Under the pieces are notes generated by a model. That model made no database searches. It was not told where the DNA came from and saw only the letters and a program-made list of their open reading frames with translations. This document shows positions 7,973 through 16,638 of a stretch of 64,000 nucleotides of DNA, one piece after another. The position numbers and the translations under genes are program-made. Each line of letters opens with the position of its first letter. Position 1 is the stretch's first letter. Source of the stretch: Streptomyces fungicidicus (GTDB taxonomy: Bacteria; Actinomycetota; Actinomycetes; Streptomycetales; Streptomycetaceae); assembly GCF_003665435.1 (NCBI RefSeq), contig NZ_CP023407.1, positions 5,815,501 through 5,879,500 on the forward strand, read 5' to 3'.

Positions 7973-8795
7973 ACGTCGACCGCCCCGTCCACGCCCGCGC
8001 CCCGGCGTCCCACGTCTCCCCGCTGTTGGGGTAGACCACGACCGGCTTGCCGGTGACGCGGGCGGCGAGGGCGACGGCGTGGTCCGCGTCCTCCGGGGTG
8101 CAGCAGTTCACGCCGACCGCGATCACCTCGTCCGCCCGTGCCGCGAGCGCGAGGGCCTCCTCCAGGGGCTGGCCGGCGCGGGTGCGGTCGCCGGACACCG
8201 AGTACGAGAGCCAGGCCGGGACGCCCAGACCGCGCAGGGCACGGAGCAGGGCCTCCGCCTCGTCCGCGTCGGGGATCGTCTCCAGGGCGAGTACGTCGGG
8301 CCCGGCGGCCGCCAGGACCTCCATGCGCGGGCGGTGGAAGCGCTCCAGCTCCGCCACGCCCAGCCCGTAGCGTCCCCGGTACTCCGAGCCGTCCGCGAGC
8401 ATCGCGCCGTACGGGCCGACCGAGGCCGCCACCCACAGGGGGCGGGACACCCGGGCCCGCCGGGCCGCCGTACGCGCGCACTCCACGCTCAGGGCCAGCA
8501 GGCGGCCCGCCTCCTCCCGGTCGATCCCACGGCGCGCGAACCCCTCGAAGGTGGCCTGGTAGCTCGCCGTGATCGCCACGTCCGCGCCCGCCTCGAAGTA
8601 CGCGAGGTGGGCCGCCGTCACCGCCTCGGGATCCTCGGCGAGCAGCCGGGCCGACCACAGCTCGTCGCTCAGGTCGTGCCCGGCCGCCGCGAGCTGGTTG
8701 GACATACCGCCGTCGAGTACGAGGACCCTGCCGTCCGCGAGGGCGTCCGCGAGGGCGTCCGCGAGGGCGTCGGCGAGTGCGGGAGTGGTGCGCAT
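7857..8795 (-). CDS. mmuM: Homocysteine S-methyltransferase
   Basis: 312 residues. It makes methionine by moving a methyl group from S-methylmethionine or S-adenosylmethionine to homocysteine. The zinc-thiolate cysteines are seen in VGVNCCTPED (about 220) and the near-C-terminal IGGCCRVGP; VLDGGMSNQL is the conserved N-terminal loop. The N-terminus contains a four-residue repeat (ALAD four times) from a 12-base tandem repeat. I choose the ATG at 8795: a TAGCGT box ends seven bases upstream and no ribosome site is visible, so the message may be leaderless. Its 3' end overlaps the ATPase gene on the other strand. Confidence 0.92.
   Translation of the reverse strand: MRTTPALADALADALADALADGRVLVLDGGMSNQLAAAGHDLSDELWSARLLAEDPEAVTAAHLAYFEAGADVAITASYQATFEGFARRGIDREEAGRLLALSVECARTAARRARVSRPLWVAASVGPYGAMLADGSEYRGRYGLGVAELERFHRPRMEVLAAAGPDVLALETIPDADEAEALLRALRGLGVPAWLSYSVSGDRTRAGQPLEEALALAARADEVIAVGVNCCTPEDADHAVALAARVTGKPVVVYPNSGETWDAGARAWTGRSTFSAGQVKGWRESGARLIGGCCRVGPETIASVAAVLRAP
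8733..8780. repeat. 12-base tandem repeat inside mmuM
   Basis: Three exact copies of GTCCGCGAGGGC (8733-8744, 8745-8756, 8757-8768) are followed by a fourth, diverged copy (8769-8780). The unit is a multiple of three, so copy-number change would add or remove four residues (ALAD) without a frameshift. Confidence 0.9.
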
Positions 8796-8802
8796 ACCGG
8801 TG

Positions 8803-8808
8803 ACGCTA
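8803..8808 (-). promoter_or_regulatory. -10 box TAGCGT before mmuM, likely leaderless
   Basis: On the minus strand TAGCGT is followed by seven bases and then the ATG of mmuM. This geometry, with no ribosome-binding site, matches leaderless actinobacterial transcripts. Confidence 0.5.
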
Positions 8809-8893
8809 GCCGAGGTCACCGCCTCGCAGCGCGCGCCGGCCGCACTGCTGGGATGCTGAGAGGGAGCACGGCCGAACTGGGGCGGTGAGTGCC

Positions 8894-11560
8894 ATGACGG
8901 GACCTGAAGAGGAGAGTCCGGCCACGCCGGACGACCACGCCGACCCGCACGGGTACCCGTTCCTGCGGACCCGGTTCGCCGTGCCCTCGCTCCCGGCGAC
9001 GTTCCTGCGGCGGGAGCGGCTGACCAGGCATCTCGACCGGGGACTGCGCACGCCGCTGACCATGGTCAACGGCTCGGCGGGGGCGGGGAAGACCCTGCTG
9101 GTCGCGGACTGGGTGGCGCGGCGGGACGGGCTGCCGGTCGCCTGGCTCACCACCGACGCGGCGGGGGACGGGGCCGGGATGTTCTGGGCGTACCTGCTGC
9201 GGGCCCTGCGCTCCGCCGGCGTCCCGCTGCCGGCGGACATCGGGTTCCCGGCGGACGCGAACCGGGTGAGTCCCGCCCTGCCGGCCCGGCTCGCCGCCGA
9301 GCTCAGCGTCCGGGAGCGGCCCGTGGTCGTCGTGCTCGACGAGTTCGACCGGGTCACCTCCCCGGAGATCGCCGAGCAGCTGGGGTTCGTCCTGCACCAC
9401 GCCGGGCGGGGACTGCGGCTGGTCCTCGTCACCCGCACCGAGCCGCTGCTGCCCCTGCACCGCCACCGGGCCGCGGGCGAGCTGACCGAGATCAGGGGCG
9501 CGGAGCTGGCCTTCACCCCGCACGAGGCGGCCGAGCTGATGGAGCTGCACGGGCTGTCGCTGCCGCCGGCCGCCGTGCGCACCCTCGTGGAACGCACCCG
9601 GGGGTGGGCCGCCGGGCTGCGGCTCTCGGCGCTGGCGGCGGGGCAGAGCCCGGACCCCGAGGCGTATCTGAAGGAGTTCGAGGCCGACCGGAGCACGATC
9701 GCCGACTTCCTGCTGGCGGAGGTGCTCAAGCGGCAGGACGCCGCGACACAGGAGCTGCTGCTGCGGGTCAGCGTGCTCGACCGGTTCTCCGCCGGCCTGG
9801 CGGACGCGCTGACGGGGCGCGACGACGCCGGGGCCATCCTCGACCGGCTCAGCCGCGGGAACGCCTTCGTCGAACACCTCGGGCACGGTCTGTACCGTCT
9901 GCACCCCCTGTTCGGGGAGATCCTCCGCGCCCATCTGCGGATGCGCCGGCCCGGCCGGGAGACCGAGCTGCACCGGCGGGCCGCCGAATGGCTGCGGCGG
10001 TCCGGGTCCCTGTCGGAGGCCCTCGGACACGGGGCCGCCGCCGACGACTGGGAGTTCACCGCGGGGACCCTGATCGACGACCTCGCCATCGGCCAGTTCT
10101 TCACCGGGCCGCGCTCCGACGCGGTGGCCGGGCTGTTCTCCCGGATGGGGCGGGACACCAAGGGCCCGGCCCCGGAGCTGGTGCGGGCGGCCGAGCGGCT
10201 GGCCCGCCGCGAGGTCGACGGCGGGCTGGCCCATCTGCGCCGCGCCCGGCACGAGCTGGCGGAGTACGACGGCACGGCGGACGCGGCGGCGGCCCGGCTG
10301 AGCTGCGCCCTCCTCGAAGCCCTCGCCGCCCGGCTGGCCGGCGCGCCCGACCGGGCGGAGGACGCGGCGCGGACCGCCGAGCGGCTCCGGGACGCGGTCC
10401 CCGCCGAACTGCTGGAGCGGCATCCGGAACTCACCGCGCTGCTGCTGGACCACCTCGGCTCCGCGCGGCTGTGGGCCGGGCGCTTCGAGGAGGCGCGGGA
10501 CGCCCTGACCGCCGTGGCGGAGTCCGCCCCCGGCGCGGCCACGGCGCTTCCCCGTGAGGACTCCCTGGGCCGCCTCGCCCTGATCGACCACCTGACCGGC
10601 TGGCCCGGCAGGGCCGAACGCAGGGCGCACGAGGCCCTCGTGGAGACGGAGCGGTTCGGGCTGTCCCGGCCGTCCGGCTCCGGCGTGGAACGGCTCGTCC
10701 TGGCCGCCGTCGCCGTGGAGCGCGACGAGCTGGGGCAGGCCCAGGCCCTGCTCGACACGGCCGCCGAGTCGCACCCCGCGATGCGGGACCCCGTACGGGA
10801 GGCCGGACACGCCCTGACGACCGCGCGGCTGCATCTGGCGCGCGGCGATCCGGGCGCGGCGCTCAAGGCGGTGCGGCCGGAGGTGACCGCCGACGCCGAC
10901 TCCCCGTGGGTGCGGGGGCAGACCGCTCTCGTCGCGGCCGCCGCCCATCTCGCCGAGGGACACCCGGAGGCGGCCGCCGGGCTGCTGGGGGAGGTGCCCG
11001 ACGAGGAGCCGGCCTGCGCGGTCGGGGCCGCGCGGGTCGAGCTCGCCGCCGGCCGGGCCGAGGCGGCCGTACGGCTGCTCGACCGGGTGCGCCCGGAAGG
11101 GCGTGCCGGTCCCGCCGTGACCGTTCGGGCCGCGCTGGTGCGGGCACAGGCCGCGGACGCGGCGGGGGACGGTGCGGCCGCGCGCGGATTCGTGGCGCGG
11201 GCGCTGGCCGAGGCGCGCCGGGAGCGGCTGCGCCGGCCCTTCCTCGAGGCGGGGCCGTGGATCCGGCCGTACCTGTGCGCGACGTCGCTGCACCGGCTGA
11301 CGACCGGCTGGCTCGCCCCCGGCTCCGGGCCGCCCCGGAGACGGCCCGAGCCGCCGCCCCCGGTCGTCGAGGAGCTGAGCGGGCGCGAACGCGACGTGCT
11401 GCGGCGGCTGGCCCGGGCCATGTCCACCGAGGAGATCGCAGCCGACCTGTACGTGTCGGTGAACACGGTGAAGACCCACCTCAAGAGCGTCTACCGGAAA
11501 CTGTCCGTCAACCGCCGCAACGAGGCGGTACGCCGCGCCCGCGAGCTGGACCTGCTGTGA
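8894..11560 (+). CDS. LAL-type LuxR-family regulator (MalT-like ATPase)
   Basis: 888 residues from the ATG at 8894 (a GTG three codons upstream is also possible). The Walker A motif GSAGAGKT lies near residue 60 and a Walker B-like VVVVLDEFD near 150, followed by a long TPR-like helical region and a C-terminal LuxR helix-turn-helix (LSGRERDVLRRLARAMSTEEIA, then VSVNTVKTHLKSVYRKL). Such large ATP-binding regulators activate metabolic or secondary-metabolite genes in response to an unknown ligand, with ATP-driven oligomerisation known from MalT. The exporter gene follows after 13 bases, so it is the likely target and probably shares the transcript. Confidence 0.94.
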   Translation: MTGPEEESPATPDDHADPHGYPFLRTRFAVPSLPATFLRRERLTRHLDRGLRTPLTMVNGSAGAGKTLLVADWVARRDGLPVAWLTTDAAGDGAGMFWAYLLRALRSAGVPLPADIGFPADANRVSPALPARLAAELSVRERPVVVVLDEFDRVTSPEIAEQLGFVLHHAGRGLRLVLVTRTEPLLPLHRHRAAGELTEIRGAELAFTPHEAAELMELHGLSLPPAAVRTLVERTRGWAAGLRLSALAAGQSPDPEAYLKEFEADRSTIADFLLAEVLKRQDAATQELLLRVSVLDRFSAGLADALTGRDDAGAILDRLSRGNAFVEHLGHGLYRLHPLFGEILRAHLRMRRPGRETELHRRAAEWLRRSGSLSEALGHGAAADDWEFTAGTLIDDLAIGQFFTGPRSDAVAGLFSRMGRDTKGPAPELVRAAERLARREVDGGLAHLRRARHELAEYDGTADAAAARLSCALLEALAARLAGAPDRAEDAARTAERLRDAVPAELLERHPELTALLLDHLGSARLWAGRFEEARDALTAVAESAPGAATALPREDSLGRLALIDHLTGWPGRAERRAHEALVETERFGLSRPSGSGVERLVLAAVAVERDELGQAQALLDTAAESHPAMRDPVREAGHALTTARLHLARGDPGAALKAVRPEVTADADSPWVRGQTALVAAAAHLAEGHPEAAAGLLGEVPDEEPACAVGAARVELAAGRAEAAVRLLDRVRPEGRAGPAVTVRAALVRAQAADAAGDGAAARGFVARALAEARRERLRRPFLEAGPWIRPYLCATSLHRLTTGWLAPGSGPPRRRPEPPPPVVEELSGRERDVLRRLARAMSTEEIAADLYVSVNTVKTHLKSVYRKLSVNRRNEAVRRARELDLL

Positions 11561-11573
11561 CGGGGGGAACGCG

Positions 11574-13181
11574 GTGAAACACTGGAGGGCGCTGGCCGTC
11601 CTGGGGGCCGCGCAGTTCCTGATGGTCCTCGACACGTCGGTCATGAACGTCTCCGTCAGCCGGCTGGTCGACGACTTCGACACCGAGGTCACCGCCATCC
11701 AGGCCGTCATCACGCTGTACGCGCTGGTCATGGCGGCCTTCATGATCATCGGCGGGCGGCTCGGGGACATCCTCGGACGGCGGCGCGTCTTCCTCGGCGG
11801 TCTCGCCGTGTACGCCACCGGCTCGGCGATCACCGCCGTCGCGCCCACCCTGTGGGTGCTGGTGCTCGGCTGGTCGGTCATCGAGGGACTCGGCGCCGCG
11901 CTGGTGCTGCCCGCGATGGCGGCCCTCGTCGCCGAGTCCTACCGGGGCCGGGACCGGGCCGTCGCGTACGGCGTCGTCGGCGGACTGGCCGGGGCCGGGA
12001 TCGCCGTCGGCCCGCTGCTGGGCGGCTGGGTGACGACGTACCTCACCTGGCGGCTGGTCTTCGCGGGAGAGGTCGTCGTCGTCCTGGCCGTCCTCCTCCT
12101 GCGCGGAGCGATCACCGAGTCACCGAGGGCCCGGACGCGCCCCCGGCTGGACGTGGTCGGCGCCGTGCTCTCCGCGGCGGGCCTGGCGCTGGGGGTGCTC
12201 GGCGTGCTGCAGAGCGGCACCTGGGGCTGGGTGCAGCCGCGCAATCCGCCCTTCACCGTCCTCGGCTTCGCGCCGACCCTGTTCGTGATCGGCGCAGGCG
12301 TGGCCGTGCTCGCGGCCTTCCGCCGGTGGGAGCGGCGCCGCGACGAGCGGGGCGACGACCCGCTGGTGCACCTCTCCCTGCTGCGCCGGCCCGCGCTGCG
12401 CTCCGGCCTGATGTCGCTGGTGAGCCAGAACCTGATCCTGCTGGGACTCTTCTTCACGATCCCGCTGTACCTCCAGGTCGTCCAGGGGTTCGACGCCTTC
12501 GAGACGGGACTCAGACTGCTGCCGGTGTCCGCCACGATGCTGGTGACCTCGCTGGGCGCCGCCCGGCTCGGACGTCTGGCCGGGCCGCGCCGGGTCGTCC
12601 GGCTGGCGCTGCTCACCGTCACGGCGTCCGTCGTGTGGCTGCTGGCCACCATCGACCCGGTCATCGACGACGCCCAGTTCGCCGGGGCGATGGCCCTGCT
12701 CGGCGTGGGCATGGGCCTGTTCGCCTCACAGCTCGGAAACGTCGTGCAGTCCAGCGCGGAGGAGAACGAACGCAGCGAGGCCGGCGGACTCCAGTACACG
12801 GCGCAGAACCTGGGCTCCGCCCTCGGCACCGCGCTGATCGGCTCGCTGCTCATCGGCTCCCTCGCCCAGGCATTCACCTCCCACGTGGAGGACGACGCAC
12901 GGCTGTCGCAGGAGGCGCGGCAGCAGGTCGGCGTCGCCCTGGAGGCCGGAGTCACCTTCGTCCCCACCGACCAGGTGCGTGCGGCGGCCACCCGCGCCGG
13001 ACTGCCACCGGAGGAGGTGGACGCCGTGACGGACTCCTACGCGTCGGCGCAGCTCGACGGGCTCAAGGCGGCGATCCTCGCCACCGGCGGGATCACCCTG
13101 GCGAGCTTCCTGGTCACACCCCACCTGCCCGGACGCCCCCGGCCCGACGGGCAGGACGCGGCAGGGCGGCGGAGGCCGTGA
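11574..13181 (+). CDS. MFS drug exporter, DHA2 (EmrB/QacA) family
   Basis: 535 residues with about 14 hydrophobic segments. Motif A is GGRLGDILGRRRVFLGG after the second segment; the DTSVMNV motif in the first segment and GVLQSGTWGW are typical of the 14-TM H+-coupled DHA2 exporters. The GTG start is 13 bases after the LAL regulator, with GGGGGAA in front. Its TGA overlaps the ATG of the next gene by one base. The arrangement suggests a regulator-exporter operon for an unidentified toxic compound or product. Confidence 0.93.
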   Translation: MKHWRALAVLGAAQFLMVLDTSVMNVSVSRLVDDFDTEVTAIQAVITLYALVMAAFMIIGGRLGDILGRRRVFLGGLAVYATGSAITAVAPTLWVLVLGWSVIEGLGAALVLPAMAALVAESYRGRDRAVAYGVVGGLAGAGIAVGPLLGGWVTTYLTWRLVFAGEVVVVLAVLLLRGAITESPRARTRPRLDVVGAVLSAAGLALGVLGVLQSGTWGWVQPRNPPFTVLGFAPTLFVIGAGVAVLAAFRRWERRRDERGDDPLVHLSLLRRPALRSGLMSLVSQNLILLGLFFTIPLYLQVVQGFDAFETGLRLLPVSATMLVTSLGAARLGRLAGPRRVVRLALLTVTASVVWLLATIDPVIDDAQFAGAMALLGVGMGLFASQLGNVVQSSAEENERSEAGGLQYTAQNLGSALGTALIGSLLIGSLAQAFTSHVEDDARLSQEARQQVGVALEAGVTFVPTDQVRAAATRAGLPPEEVDAVTDSYASAQLDGLKAAILATGGITLASFLVTPHLPGRPRPDGQDAAGRRRP

Positions 13182-13684
13182 TGCCCGGCACCGAGCCCCC
13201 TACCGCGGAGCGCCGCGCCCACGCCGACTACACCGGCGGCGTCTACGGGTCCATGCTCGCCGCGTCGGTCGTCGTCGGGGCCGGCACGCTCGGCTCGTTC
13301 CCGCGGCTGGAGCTGGTGCTGCTGCTGTTGCTCACCGGGCTGGTCTTCTGGATCGCCCATGTGCACGCGCTGCTGTTCGGGGAGCGGCTGGCCAGGCGGC
13401 GCCCGGACCGGCAGGCCGTGCTGCACGTGTGCCGGGAGGAATGGCCGATCGTGAAGGCCGCCGTGCCGCCCGCGGCCGCCGTGGCGGTCAGCCCGCTGCT
13501 GGGGCTCGGCCTCCAGGGCGCCGTGTGGTTCGCGCTGGCCGTCGCCGTGGCCGGGCAGGTGGGCTGGTCGGCGGCGGCGGCCCGGCGGGCGGGCGCCACC
13601 TGGCGTCTGATGGCCGTGTCGGCGTCGGTGAACCTGGTGCTCGGCCTGGTGATCGTCTCGTGCAAGCTCTGGCTGAAGCGCTGA
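13181..13684 (+). CDS. Small multi-pass membrane protein coupled to the MFS exporter
   Basis: 167 residues, starting at the ATG that shares one base with the exporter's stop (TGATG). Four hydrophobic segments are visible: GSMLAASVVVGAGTLGS, LELVLLLLLTGLVFWIAHVHALLF, AAAVAVSPLLGLGLQGAVWFALAVAVAGQVG and a C-terminal LMAVSASVNLVLGLVIVSCK. It resembles unannotated actinobacterial membrane proteins; I recognise no catalytic motif. Translational coupling suggests it acts with the exporter, for example as an accessory subunit, but this is inference. Confidence 0.85.
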   Translation: MPGTEPPTAERRAHADYTGGVYGSMLAASVVVGAGTLGSFPRLELVLLLLLTGLVFWIAHVHALLFGERLARRRPDRQAVLHVCREEWPIVKAAVPPAAAVAVSPLLGLGLQGAVWFALAVAVAGQVGWSAAAARRAGATWRLMAVSASVNLVLGLVIVSCKLWLKR

Positions 13685-13690
13685 ACCGGG

Positions 13691-13740
13691 CGGCCCGGCA
13701 GGCGGTCCCGCCTCTCACCTGTACGGGGTGAGCCGGGCCG
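13691..13740. terminator. Structured region with nested inverted repeats after the exporter operon
   Basis: A nine-base outer stem (CGGCCCGGC at 13691-13699 with GCCGGGCCG at 13732-13740) encloses smaller pairs AGGCGG/CCGCCT and CTCACC/GGTGAG. It starts seven bases past the operon's last stop codon. The form fits an intrinsic terminator of the GC-rich type with no T tract. Confidence 0.5.
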
Positions 13741-13810
13741 GCGGGCGGAGGCGGGACGATCGGAGTCACAGGCGCGGCCCGCCCGTCCCAGGCCACCCGG
13801 GGAGCAGCTC

Positions 13811-14008
13811 ATGCGCTACGAGATCCGCGTCGACGGGCATCTCTCGGAACCGCTGATCAAGGTATTTCCCGAACTCGACCATGTGACGATGTCGGGTCAG
13901 ACGCTGCTGTTCGGACACGTCGTCGACGAGGCGCACCTGTACGGGCTGCTGGCCCGCTGCCAGTCCCTGGGGCTGCGGGTGGTGGAGATGCGCCAGGTGC
14001 CGGAGTGA
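13811..14008 (+). CDS. Small hypothetical protein (65 aa)
   Basis: A 65-residue protein starting at an ATG preceded by GGGGAGCAGCTC. The sequence RYEIRVDGHLSEPL, VTMSGQTLLFGHVVDEAHLYGLLARCQSLGL reads as strand-strand-strand-helix, a ferredoxin-like alpha/beta unit common in small actinobacterial proteins of unknown role. The internal pattern (GHVVDEAHLYGLLARC, often followed by a glutamic-acid-rich strand) recurs in Streptomyces proteins, but I know no function for it. It converges on the DUF2252 gene with 16 bases between. Confidence 0.72.
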   Translation: MRYEIRVDGHLSEPLIKVFPELDHVTMSGQTLLFGHVVDEAHLYGLLARCQSLGLRVVEMRQVPE

Positions 14009-14024
14009 GCGCCCGGGCGGCGCG

Positions 14025-15428
14025 TCACGGGCTCTCGGCGCGCACCCTGCCGGAGCGGACGGCGTCGCCCAGCGCCGCGAAGTCCCGCTCGTTGCGGTCC
14101 GCGTAGTCCTGCGCGAACCCGGTGAGCGCACGGTCGAAGCGGTCGCCGCCGCCCAGGTAGGCGGCGATGGCGACCGGATCGCCGGACCGGGCGTGGGCCC
14201 GCGCCAGACTCGCCCCGCACACCTGTGCGAACAGTCGCAGCAGTGCCGGATCCATGGTCTCCGGCCGGGCGATGCCCTTCCAGTCGCGCAGCTGCCGCAC
14301 GTAGAAGTCCCGGGGGCGGCCGTCGAGGCCCACGGCGTGCGTCCAGCCGAGCAGGATGTCGCTGGTGGTCTGGATCAGCCGCTGCCCGTCCACCACCCGG
14401 CGGCCCTGGTTGTCGAAGCGCTCCCCGTCCGTGTGCGGGGCGAGCACCGACTCCTGGGCCTCCTTGGCCTGCAGCAGCAGGGGATCGTCGTCGTCCCGGC
14501 CGAGCAGCAGCACGATCCAGCACCGGGTGCCGACGCTGCCGACGCCCACCACCTTGCGGGCCACGTCGACCAGGCGGTAGCGCCCCAGCAGATGGCGGCG
14601 CTCCGACGACAGCGAGCGCGCGTACCCGTCGAGGACCGTGCGCAGGGTCTTCTCCTCGGCCGAGGGGTCGTCCAGCAGGTCGTCCAGGGGCGTGATCAGC
14701 GGCGGGTCCGGTGCGATGCGCCGCCCGCCGTCCGTGACGCGGGTCAGCTTCCCGAAGGCCTGCAGATACGTGCGGGACCGGGCACGCCGGGTCGCCTCCT
14801 CGGTACGGCGGCGCTCCCCCCGGTTCATCGACGACGCCATCAGCTCGCGCAGCCGGTCGGCGTCGTCCTGGGCGTACCAGATGTCGAGGGTGCGCATCCC
14901 CGCGAACTCCCGCATCCGCCGGCGGTACGCCTCCACGCAGGCGCGCACCGCGCCGTCCTGCTCCTTCACCGGGAAGCCGTTCGCCCGGCCGGCGATAGCG
15001 AAGCTCGCCGCGAGCCGCTTGACGTCCCACTCGAAGGGGCCGGTGTACGTCTCGTCGAAGTCGTTGATGTCGAACACCAGGTGGCGCTCCGGGGAGGCCA
15101 GCAGACGGAAGTTGAGCAGATGGGCGTCACCGCACAGCTGCACGGTCAGACCGGTGTCCGGGAGCGGCCCGAGATCGGCCGCCATGATCGCCGCCGCTCC
15201 CCGGTAGAAGCGGAAGGGCGCCTCGAGCATCCGGCCGTAGCGGATCGGCACCAGCTCGGGCAGCCGGGTCGCGGACTGCCGTTCGAGCACGTCGACGGGG
15301 TCGGGCCGCCCCGGTGCCGGCTCGAACCGGCCGTGGGAGGACCGCGGCGCACGGCTGCGCGCGTTCCTGCCCCCGGCGGCCCGCTCCGCCGGGGTGGGGG
15401 AGGCGTCGAAGGGGTTCCGTACTGCCAT
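14025..15428 (-). CDS. DUF2252 protein (kinase-fold-like)
   Basis: 467 residues, usual for DUF2252. Diagnostic blocks are MLEAPFRFYRGAAAIMAADL, the LCGDAHLLNFRLLASPERHLVFDINDFDET segment and DPLLLQAKEAQESVL further on. The GDAHLLNF and DINDFDE motifs resemble the catalytic and metal-binding loops of aminoglycoside-phosphotransferase-like kinases (HGDLHxxN and DFD), so a phosphotransfer activity is plausible though unproven. I start at the ATG at 15428, where homology begins; the frame is open much further upstream. It is divergent from the HdeD-like gene. Confidence 0.9.
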   Translation of the reverse strand: MAVRNPFDASPTPAERAAGGRNARSRAPRSSHGRFEPAPGRPDPVDVLERQSATRLPELVPIRYGRMLEAPFRFYRGAAAIMAADLGPLPDTGLTVQLCGDAHLLNFRLLASPERHLVFDINDFDETYTGPFEWDVKRLAASFAIAGRANGFPVKEQDGAVRACVEAYRRRMREFAGMRTLDIWYAQDDADRLRELMASSMNRGERRRTEEATRRARSRTYLQAFGKLTRVTDGGRRIAPDPPLITPLDDLLDDPSAEEKTLRTVLDGYARSLSSERRHLLGRYRLVDVARKVVGVGSVGTRCWIVLLLGRDDDDPLLLQAKEAQESVLAPHTDGERFDNQGRRVVDGQRLIQTTSDILLGWTHAVGLDGRPRDFYVRQLRDWKGIARPETMDPALLRLFAQVCGASLARAHARSGDPVAIAAYLGGGDRFDRALTGFAQDYADRNERDFAALGDAVRSGRVRAESP

Positions 15429-15564
15429 CGCTGACTCCCGCCTGCGCCGTCGGACGACGACGTGCTCGCCGTCCATCCCACCGCGCCCGCGCGGCCGGGG
15501 GATCACCCCTCGGGGGTGAGCCGGTGGCGGGCGGCCGGCGGGACGCTGTCCGGAAGGAGGAGCC

Positions 15565-16230
15565 ATGGCTGTGACACGTGGACCGGCACACGGTGCCGGA
15601 GGGGAGCACACGCCCGGCGGCGCCGCGCCCGGCCGGCCGGGCGTGCCCGTCGAGGCACTCGCGGCACTCGGGCGTTCGTGGCAGTGGATGCTCGGCTCCG
15701 CCGTCGTCACCTTCGTGCCGGGCATCATCGTGCTGGTCTGGCCGGAGGCCACGCTGCACGTCCTCGCGGTCCTCATCGGCCTGTACCTGCTGGCGACCGG
15801 GGCGTTCCGGTTCGTCGGCGTGTTCGGGCGGGAGGACCAGGGCGAGCGGCTGCCCGGGCTGCTGCTGGCGGTGCTGTTCGTCCTGGCCGGGGTGCTGTGT
15901 CTGCGCAACCCGCTGCAGACCGTCGCCGCCCTGTCCCTCATCGTCGGGGTCGTCTGGCTGGTGTCCGGGATGCTCACCCTCTTCACGGCCGTCGCCGCGC
16001 GGGACCTGCCGCACCGCGGCGTCGTCCTGGGCGCGGCGGTGCTCGCCGTGGTCGCGGGCATCGTCGTCCTGGCCATGCCCGCGGAGTCGGCCCGGGCGCT
16101 GACCCGGCTGCTCGGCCTCTGGCTGGTCCTCCTCGGACTGGTCGAGGCAGCGGTCGCCCTGGGCTGGCGAGCCGCCCTCCTGAAGTCGGGCCTTACGGGC
16201 CGGGCCCACGACCCGACAGCGCCGGTCTGA
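15565..16230 (+). CDS. HdeD/DUF308 family membrane protein
   Basis: 221 residues with a soluble 35-residue N-terminus and six hydrophobic segments in three pairs, for example VTFVPGIIVLVWPEATLHVLAVLIGLYLLATG and LLLAVLFVLAGVLCL. This is the DUF308 repeat seen in HdeD, an acid-resistance membrane protein of E. coli; the Streptomyces homologues have unknown roles. AAGGAGGAGCC immediately before the ATG is a strong ribosome site. A hairpin follows about 50 bases after the stop. Confidence 0.85.
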   Translation: MAVTRGPAHGAGGEHTPGGAAPGRPGVPVEALAALGRSWQWMLGSAVVTFVPGIIVLVWPEATLHVLAVLIGLYLLATGAFRFVGVFGREDQGERLPGLLLAVLFVLAGVLCLRNPLQTVAALSLIVGVVWLVSGMLTLFTAVAARDLPHRGVVLGAAVLAVVAGIVVLAMPAESARALTRLLGLWLVLLGLVEAAVALGWRAALLKSGLTGRAHDPTAPV

Positions 16231-16280
16231 GCCGCCCGGCCGGGACCGCTTGAGCCTCGCGGCGGGGCCGGCCGGCCTCA

Positions 16281-16299
16281 GTCGGCTGAGAAAGCCGAC
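16281..16299. terminator. Hairpin after the HdeD-like gene
   Basis: GTCGGCT and AGCCGAC pair perfectly (seven bases) around the loop GAGAA. It lies 51 bases downstream of the HdeD-like stop codon, a reasonable place for termination. No T tract follows. Confidence 0.45.
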
Positions 16300-16328
16300 G
16301 GGCCGGGAGTGTCCGGCCAGGACGGGCG

Positions 16329-16413
16329 GGCCGAGACACCCGGTCGCAGGCGGGCTGAGCCGCGCGGCCAGGTCTGGCCGAGACACCCGGCTGAGTTCGG
16401 TCGGGACACCCGG
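16329..16413. repeat. Three dispersed copies of a 15-base motif
   Basis: GGCCGAGACACCCGG occurs exactly at 16329-16343 and 16376-16390, and with two changes (GGTCGGGACACCCGG) at 16399-16413. Spacings are 47 and 23 bases. The copies are in the same orientation, upstream of the SHOCT gene, and could be protein-binding sites or the remains of a local duplication. Confidence 0.6.
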
Positions 16414-16638
16414 ACAGGTCCCGGGAGACCGGCGAGCGCCGGCCCGACGCCTCAGCCCGGCGGGCCTGGCCGACGCACCCCCGGCGGGGCTTGGCCGAGC
16501 CCTCCGGAATGCCCCCAGGCAGCCGACGGGGGCGGGGGAGTTCACCCGTGTGGGGTGAGGTGGTGGGGGCGCGTCGCGGAGACGCTGAAGCGGAGCACAA
16601 CGGAGCGTCGGGCACGACGGCCCGGGACGGAGGAAGAG

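Larger units (their letters stand above)
16231..16638. other. 408-base intergenic stretch with short repeats and a hairpin
   Basis: No gene is supported here; the open frames through it are low-complexity Arg/Pro/Gly. It holds a seven-base hairpin (16281-16299), three copies of a 15-base motif (see repeat entry) and the GGAGGAAGAG ribosome site of the next gene at its right end. Confidence 0.6.

Noticed and set aside
8806-11881. Very long minus-strand frames opposite the LAL regulator
   Set aside because: Composed of Arg/Ser/Ala/Gly low complexity; typical antisense shadow of a high-GC gene. The plus strand encodes a full LAL protein.
15481-16076. N-terminal extension of the DUF2252 protein
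   Set aside because: The upstream frame overlaps the HdeD-like gene on the other strand and is low complexity; homology starts at the ATG at 15428.
16309-16638. Open frame upstream of and in frame with the SHOCT protein
   Set aside because: Arg/Pro/Gly low complexity with the 15-base repeats; the real start is the ATG at 16639, which has a strong ribosome site and begins the membrane segment.
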